NCBI RefSeq assembly: GCF_030817355.1 | Contig: NZ_JAUSZH010000001.1 | Coordinates: 1,488,001 to 1,552,000 of the forward strand | Length of the DNA stretch: 64,000 bases | Reading direction: 5' to 3' | From: Streptomyces sp. V1I1 | GTDB taxonomy: Bacteria; Actinomycetota; Actinomycetes; Streptomycetales; Streptomycetaceae | Shown here: positions 59,509-64,000 of the stretch, piece after piece | How the letters are laid out: every line of letters begins with the position of its first letter | Numbering within the stretch: position 1 is the stretch's first letter | Translations under genes and position numbers: made by a program | The notes under the pieces: model-generated | What the model saw: only the letters and a program-made list of their open reading frames with translations | What the model was told of the DNA's origin: nothing | The model's database searches: none

Positions 59509-60309
59509 GTGCCGACGTCCAGCGCCAGCGCCACCGACGCCGCCAAGACCGCTCACAGCGGTGGCGTGCAGTCCCTGGAGCGCGCCTTCGACCTGCTCGA
59601 AAGAATGGCCGACGCCGGTGGCGAGGTCGGGCTGAGCGAGCTCTCCGCCAGCAGCGGCCTGCCGCTGCCCACGATCCACCGGCTGATGCGCACGCTCGTG
59701 GCCTGCGGTTACGTACGCCAGCAGCCCAATCGCCGCTATGCGCTCGGCCCCCGGCTGATCCGCCTGGGCGAGTCCGCGTCCCGGCTGCTCGGCACCTGGG
59801 CCCGGCCCTACCTCGCCCGCCTGGTCGAGGAGACCGGCGAGACGGCGAACATGGCACTGCTCGACGGCGACGAGATCGTGTACGTCGCGCAGGTGCCGTC
59901 CAAGCACTCCATGCGGATGTTCACCGAGGTCGGCCGGCGGGTGCTGCCGCACTCCACGGGCGTGGGCAAGGCGCTGCTCGCACACACCCCGCCGGACGAG
60001 GTGCGGGCGCTGCTCGCCAGGACCGGCATGCCCGCCGCCACGGAGAAGACGATCACGACGCCCGAGGGCTTCCTCGACGCGCTCGAGCAGGTGCGGCGCA
60101 CCGGCTATGCGGTGGACGACAACGAGCAGGAGATCGGGGTTCGCTGCCTCGCCGTCTCGGTGCCCAACTCCCCCACGGCGGCGGCGGTTTCGATCTCGGG
60201 CCCGGCGGGCCGGGTCACCGAGGCGGCCACCGAGAAGATCGTCCCGATCCTCCAGGAAGTCGCCCAGGACCTCTCGGCGGCGTTGGCGAACCCGTCCGCG
60301 CAGGGCTGA
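59509..60309 (+). CDS. allR: IclR-family regulator of allantoin catabolism (AllR-like)
   Basis: A 266-residue IclR protein: SLERAFDLLERMADAGGEVG, LSELSASSGLPLPTIHRLMR for the winged helix, and the effector domain with VEETGETANMALLDGDEIVY, HSTGVGKALLAHTP and YAVDDNEQEIGVRCLAVSV. The last two segments bind a small acid (glyoxylate or allantoate in known AllR proteins). The GTG at 59509 follows AAAGGAC. Being divergent from allB-alc, as in S. coelicolor as I remember it, it is the probable repressor of the operon. Confidence 0.9.
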   Translation: MPTSSASATDAAKTAHSGGVQSLERAFDLLERMADAGGEVGLSELSASSGLPLPTIHRLMRTLVACGYVRQQPNRRYALGPRLIRLGESASRLLGTWARPYLARLVEETGETANMALLDGDEIVYVAQVPSKHSMRMFTEVGRRVLPHSTGVGKALLAHTPPDEVRALLARTGMPAATEKTITTPEGFLDALEQVRRTGYAVDDNEQEIGVRCLAVSVPNSPTAAAVSISGPAGRVTEAATEKIVPILQEVAQDLSAALANPSAQG

Positions 60310-60363
60310 CGCCCAAGAACAGCAGACCGCGCCGGCGACCCATGGTCGCCGGCGCAGGTGCGT

Positions 60364-60945
60364 TCAGACCGTGGCATCCTGAGCGTCCTGCGAGCGATCC
60401 GCTTCCACCAGCGTGCGCGCCGCCTCCCGGGCCCGCCCCGCCGTCGCGCTGTTCCCGGAGATCGCGGCCGTCACCGTCGCACCTTCCACGAGCAGGAGGA
60501 GCGGCTCGGCCAGCCCGGCGGAGAGGCCCGCCGAAGCCACCAGGCCCGCCAGATACCGCCGCAGCGCATCGACATGATCGCGGGCGGCGGTCGCGACCCC
60601 TTCCGATGTGGCTCCCAGCTCCCCGAAGGAGTTGACGAACGCACAACCACGGAAGTCGGGCTCATCGAACCACGACTCCAGCCAGTCGAAGACCGCCAGG
60701 ATCTTGTTCTCCTCGGCGGGCCGGGCGTCGACATAGCTCGCCAGCGATGCCCGCCAGCGCGCGTCGCGGCGGCGCAGATAGGCCTCCACCAGGCGCTCCT
60801 TGGAGGGGAAGAGCTGGTAGAGGCGCTTGAGTGACACCCCCGACTCGTTCCGGATCTCGTCCATGCCGACCGTCTGCAGTCCCCGCCCGTAGAGGAGCGA
60901 CTCGGCTGCGTCGAGGACGCGGACCTCCAGTGCTGCGGCTTCCAT
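60364..60945 (-). CDS. TetR family transcriptional regulator
   Basis: A 193-residue TetR regulator with [40 protein letters not shown] as HTH and a C-terminal TetR_C-like domain ([34 protein letters not shown]). FRGCAFVN is typical of a subgroup paired with small detoxification enzymes. The ATG at 60945 faces the DUF1348 gene. Two matching GAGAA(C/T)-N4-GTTCTC sites lie in the 91-bp divergent gap, so it most likely controls both genes. Confidence 0.9.
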   Translation of the reverse strand: MEAAALEVRVLDAAESLLYGRGLQTVGMDEIRNESGVSLKRLYQLFPSKERLVEAYLRRRDARWRASLASYVDARPAEENKILAVFDWLESWFDEPDFRGCAFVNSFGELGATSEGVATAARDHVDALRRYLAGLVASAGLSAGLAEPLLLLVEGATVTAAISGNSATAGRAREAARTLVEADRSQDAQDATV

Positions 60946-60964
60946 GCCAACCCTCGCCTTGCGT

Positions 60965-61018
60965 GAGAATCACCGTTCTCCTACGCTACTGCACACCGGG
61001 GAGAACGCACGTTCTCCC
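60965..61018. promoter_or_regulatory. Twin TetR operators
   Basis: GAGAAT-N4-GTTCTC at 60965-60980 and GAGAAC-N4-GTTCTC at 61001-61016. The second extends to a 20-bp palindrome GGGAGAACG-CA-CGTTCTCCC (60999-61018). The centres are 36 bp apart, between the divergent TetR and DUF1348 starts. Confidence 0.8.
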
Positions 61019-61036
61019 GCTGTCGATGGGAGAGTC

Positions 61037-61456
61037 ATGACCGCCACGAGGCCGCCGTTCCCGCCCTTCACCGCCGAGACCGCGCTGCAGAAAGTCAGGG
61101 CCGCCGAGGACGCGTGGAACAGCCGGGACCCCGAGCGGGTCGCCCTCGGCTACACCGAGGACTCCGAGTGGCGCAACCGCGATGTGTTCCTCTGTGGGCA
61201 CGCGGAGATCGTGGAGTTCCTGCGCGAGAAGTGGCTGTACGAGCTGGACTACCGCCTGCGCAAGGAGCTGTGGGCATTCACCGACAACCGCATCGCCGTC
61301 CGTTTCGAATACGAGTGGCGCAACGACGAGGACCGGTGGTTCCGCAGTTACGGCAACGAGAACTGGGAGTTCGACGAGAAGGGACTGATGCGACGCCGGT
61401 ACGCGAGCATCAACGACTTCCCCATCGCCGCGGACGAACGGCGCATCGCACTCTGA
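61037..61456 (+). CDS. DUF1348 / SnoaL-like (NTF2-fold) protein
   Basis: A 139-residue NTF2-fold protein of the DUF1348 type: [80 protein letters not shown] and [10 protein letters not shown]. Function unknown; these proteins are thought to act on small compounds and are often under TetR control. The ATG at 61037 has GGGAGAG upstream. It is divergent from the TetR gene and shares the twin operators. Confidence 0.88.
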   Translation: MTATRPPFPPFTAETALQKVRAAEDAWNSRDPERVALGYTEDSEWRNRDVFLCGHAEIVEFLREKWLYELDYRLRKELWAFTDNRIAVRFEYEWRNDEDRWFRSYGNENWEFDEKGLMRRRYASINDFPIAADERRIAL

Positions 61457-61554
61457 GGACAATGAATCAAGCCCGTTGGGGGTCCCCCCGGACGAAGTCT
61501 GGGGGGAGATTGAGGACGAATCGGCTGCCGGACTGGCGGCCCGTCACTCGGCAG

Positions 61555-61878
61555 TCAAACCCGCCGCTGCGGCGGCACCTCGCCGAACAGGTCCACCGCG
61601 TTTCGCAGCACCATCAGCGCGGGCCCGAGCGCGCTCACCGAGCCGATCGCGCCCGCGATCAGCAGCAGCGAGCGGCGCATCCGCGGGATTTCGGGGTCGT
61701 CGGCCGCCACCATCGCCGCCAGAACGGCCAGTTCGTCCTCCGCGATGCCCCGGTCGGGGAACTCCGCCGGGTGACCGGCGAGTTCGCGGCGGAGCCGGGA
61801 GACGGCAGCGCGCAGCTCCGCCGACCTCGGGTCCTCGCCGCTCCCTGTCACCCGCGTCTGCCCCACGCTCCGCAACAA
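61555..61878 (-). CDS. Small protein, DUF5955-like
   Basis: A 107-residue protein with a helical ELRAAVSRLRRELAGHPAEF, acidic DRGIAEDELAVLAAMVAADD and a hydrophobic MRRSLLLIAGAIGSVSALGPA. I recall DUF5955 as such a Streptomyces family, but this is not confirmed. The TTG at 61878 has GGGGGAG upstream; GTG codons at 61866 and 61851 are alternatives. It may associate with the membrane or a coiled-coil partner. The 61457-61554 gap contains a partial extragenic repeat (GGGGGTCCCCCCGGAC...). Confidence 0.65.
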   Translation of the reverse strand: MLRSVGQTRVTGSGEDPRSAELRAAVSRLRRELAGHPAEFPDRGIAEDELAVLAAMVAADDPEIPRMRRSLLLIAGAIGSVSALGPALMVLRNAVDLFGEVPPQRRV

Positions 61879-61999
61879 AGCTCTCCCCCTCGCACACCTT
61901 TGTGCCAGCTCGAAAACCCGTCGGTCGTCGGTCAGCCGCCCGGGGTCGCGGGCAAGTTAACGCCATCCGATGCGGTGGGCGCCACTCCGTGGACGTAAT

Positions 62000-63898
62000 T
62001 CAGGACGTCGGCTGTACGGAGTCGATCGCACCGCGCCAGACCGTGACATCAACGGTGATGTAGTGACTGGGATCCCCTTCGGGCGACCTCCCCTGGTAGG
62101 TCACCAGGCCCACGTTCCCCGTCTCACTCAGCACACAGAACTTCGCGCCCTTCGACAGGTTCTCGATCTTGAGTGTGGTGGCGAACCGGGTCTCGCTCCG
62201 GCAGGTCGCCAGGTCGGCGTTCTGGCCGGTGCGCAGCAGGACCAGCTTCGCGTTCTTGGCATCGATCGAGCCGAGGTAGTACTCGTGCTCGAAGTCGATG
62301 GTGTTGGCGCTGTCACCCTCAATCGGCTTGACCGGCTCGTCGCCGAGGTTGATGCCGTAGTCGTCCGTCACGTTGAGGCCGTTGTACGTCTTGGGCGTCG
62401 GATCCGCGACCGGTTCGGCGGGCTTGGAGGACTGGTCGCCGCCCGGGGTGCCGGGGTCCTGCGTGCCGTCCCCGCTCGCGTCCGGCGAGCTGCCGGCCTT
62501 GTCCTGGCCCTGCGACTCGTTGCCCTTGTCCTTGCCCGACAGAGCGAGGTACACGCCGCCGCCGGCCAGCGCACCGATCACCAGGGTGGCGACGACGGCG
62601 ATGGCGAGGGTGCTGCCCTTCTTCTTCGGCGCGGCGGGTGCGAGGGGCCCGGAGACCGTTTGGTACGGCTGCGGTTGGTACGGCTGCGGGGGCCGGACGT
62701 ACTGGGGTGCCGTCTGCGCGTGCGGGGTGGCATGCGCGTGCGGATAACCGTAGGTCGGCGACTGGGCCGGCGGGCCGAAACCGGGCGGCGGGGTCGCCGG
62801 GGTGGACGCCGTCGTGGGCGGCGGAACCGGAGCGGGCGACTGCATCTGGGCCTGGCCGGCGGTCTGGGTGGGCGCGTAGTGGGGCGGCTGCTGGACGGGA
62901 GCCTGAGCAGCGGCCTGCGTCGGCGGGTGGGCCGGAGGCTGCACCGGAGCCGGGGCCTGCCCGGCGGGCGGGGTCACCGGCGGCGCGGGCGCCGCCTTGC
63001 GCGTGGTGATCTCGGCGGCGACGGCGCCCGGCAGCCACTCCTCGGGCCGGCGCAGCACCGTTTCCGCATTGGCGGACTGGCAGATGGCGAGGAGGTCGGC
63101 GACAGAAGGCCGGGTCTCGGGGTCCTTCGCCAGGCAGCGGGTCACCAACTCGCTCAGCTGCTCTGGCAGTTCGGTGAGGTCGGGCTCCTCGTGCACGATC
63201 CGGTAGAGCACGCCGTGCGAAGTGCCTTCGCCGAAGGCCGCCTTGCCGGTCGCCGCGTACGCCGCTATCTGGCCGAGCGCGAAGATGTCGGTGGCCGGGG
63301 TGACCTGGCTGCCGGCCGCCTGCTCCGGGGCCATGAAGGAGGGGGTGCCGATGGTGACGCCGCTGCTGGTGAGCGAAGTCGCGTCGGCGGCCCGGGCGAT
63401 ACCGAAGTCGATGACGCGCGGCCCGTCCGATGCGAGCAGGACGTTGGCCGGTTTGAGGTCGCGGTGGACGATGCCCGCGCCGTGGATGACGTGCAGCGCC
63501 TCGGCGATCCCGGCGACCAGCAGCAGCACGGTCTCCACCGGCAGCTTGCCGTGCTGGATGACGGCGTCGGCGAGGGAGGGCCCGGGGACGTAAGCCGTGG
63601 CGAGCCAGGGCTGCTTGGCCTCGGGATCGGCGTCGATGACCGGCGCGGTGTAGAGGCCCTGCACGCGCTGTGCGGCCTGCACCTCCTGCGCGAAGCGGCG
63701 GCGGAATTCGGCGTCTTGGGCGAAGTCCGGCCTGATCACCTTGATGGCGACCGGGCGGCCGCCGGGCGTGTACGACAGGTACACCTTGCCCATGCCACCG
63801 GCACCGAGCCGAGCGGACAGCCGGTATCCGGCGACATTCTGCGGATCTTCTTCGCCCAGCGGCTGGAAGACCGCTCCGTCGTGCGCACGCCCACTCAT
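62000..63898 (-). CDS. Transmembrane Ser/Thr protein kinase (PknB-type)
   Basis: A 632-residue Hanks-type kinase: LGAGGMGKVYLSYTPGGRPVA (Gly loop and Lys), AGIVHRDLKPANVLL (catalytic loop), VIDFGIARA (DFG), GTPSFMAPEQ (activation segment) and APE. A Pro/Gln/Ala-rich linker (~residues 310-455) follows, then KKKGSTLAIAVVATLVIGALAGGGVYLAL as the membrane segment. An extracytoplasmic domain with VLLRTGQNADLATCRSETRF and KFCVLSETGNVGLVTYQG follows, with two Cys. No PASTA repeats are present, so the signal sensed is different from PknB. The ATG at 63898 is preceded by GGGGGA. It stands alone at the window end. Confidence 0.92.
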   Translation of the reverse strand: MSGRAHDGAVFQPLGEEDPQNVAGYRLSARLGAGGMGKVYLSYTPGGRPVAIKVIRPDFAQDAEFRRRFAQEVQAAQRVQGLYTAPVIDADPEAKQPWLATAYVPGPSLADAVIQHGKLPVETVLLLVAGIAEALHVIHGAGIVHRDLKPANVLLASDGPRVIDFGIARAADATSLTSSGVTIGTPSFMAPEQAAGSQVTPATDIFALGQIAAYAATGKAAFGEGTSHGVLYRIVHEEPDLTELPEQLSELVTRCLAKDPETRPSVADLLAICQSANAETVLRRPEEWLPGAVAAEITTRKAAPAPPVTPPAGQAPAPVQPPAHPPTQAAAQAPVQQPPHYAPTQTAGQAQMQSPAPVPPPTTASTPATPPPGFGPPAQSPTYGYPHAHATPHAQTAPQYVRPPQPYQPQPYQTVSGPLAPAAPKKKGSTLAIAVVATLVIGALAGGGVYLALSGKDKGNESQGQDKAGSSPDASGDGTQDPGTPGGDQSSKPAEPVADPTPKTYNGLNVTDDYGINLGDEPVKPIEGDSANTIDFEHEYYLGSIDAKNAKLVLLRTGQNADLATCRSETRFATTLKIENLSKGAKFCVLSETGNVGLVTYQGRSPEGDPSHYITVDVTVWRGAIDSVQPTS

Positions 63899-64000
63899 CA
63901 ACTCTTGTCCCCCATGGCCAACTTCAGTATCAGAGGTGCACCTTATCCAAGCGCACGCCTCGCTCTCCACGTCGGACGAGTGGCGTGACCCGGGCGGTTG

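Overview
The window is high-GC actinobacterial DNA. Codons end almost always in G or C, GTG/TTG starts are common, and many same-strand neighbours overlap as ATGA or TGATG. The gene content (AllR-type IclR regulator beside allantoinase and allantoicase, F420-type oxidoreductases, a GH75 chitosanase, several P450s, a TIGR02569-type protein) fits a Streptomyces chromosome. The genus is inferred from these families; no rRNA or tRNA gene was seen.

Layout. 1-6.6 kb: an inositol-monophosphatase family gene, a gamma-glutamyltransferase homologue, and a three-gene polyprenol-sugar (Gtr-like) cassette. 6.6-9.5 kb: a TetR/amidase pair divergent from an SDR across an 18-bp palindrome. 9.6-15.7 kb: a five-gene reductive pyrimidine catabolism operon (beta-ureidopropionase, aminotransferase, dihydropyrimidinase, F420-type oxidoreductase, NCS1 transporter). 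15.9-31.4 kb: mostly single genes, including an XRE/methionine aminopeptidase pair, chitosanase, a second gamma-glutamyltransferase, a P450, an orphan amino-acid ABC ATPase, exonuclease III and a fused pcaD-pcaC (pcaL) gene.

31.34-41.94 kb is the most unusual part. It looks like a decayed integrative island inserted in the 5' end of pcaL. A 10-bp core, ACATGTGCCA, lies at both ends. A cut-off 37-codon copy of the pcaL start remains at the right end. The first ~34 codons of the intact pcaL use AT-ending codons unlike the rest of the gene, as if the island brought a replacement 5' end. Inside, fragments of IS701, IS110 and IS30 transposases, tyrosine recombinase, phage terminase, endonuclease VII, MerB, cation transporter, kinase, phosphatase and helicase surround three intact + strand genes: a second RNase J, a spermidine-synthase-like protein and a full-length second RNA polymerase alpha subunit.

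42-50 kb: a CUT2 sugar/polyol ABC system with two paralogous binding proteins, a ROK kinase, a GntR regulator and a divergent Gfo/Idh/MocA dehydrogenase; the two operon promoters share a 15-bp element. 50-56 kb: thioesterase, P450, a two-component system reduced to a kinase/regulator deletion remnant, and small oxidoreductases. 56.7-60.3 kb: allantoin catabolism with its regulator. 60.4-64 kb: a TetR/DUF1348 divergent pair with twin operators, a small protein and a transmembrane Ser/Thr kinase.
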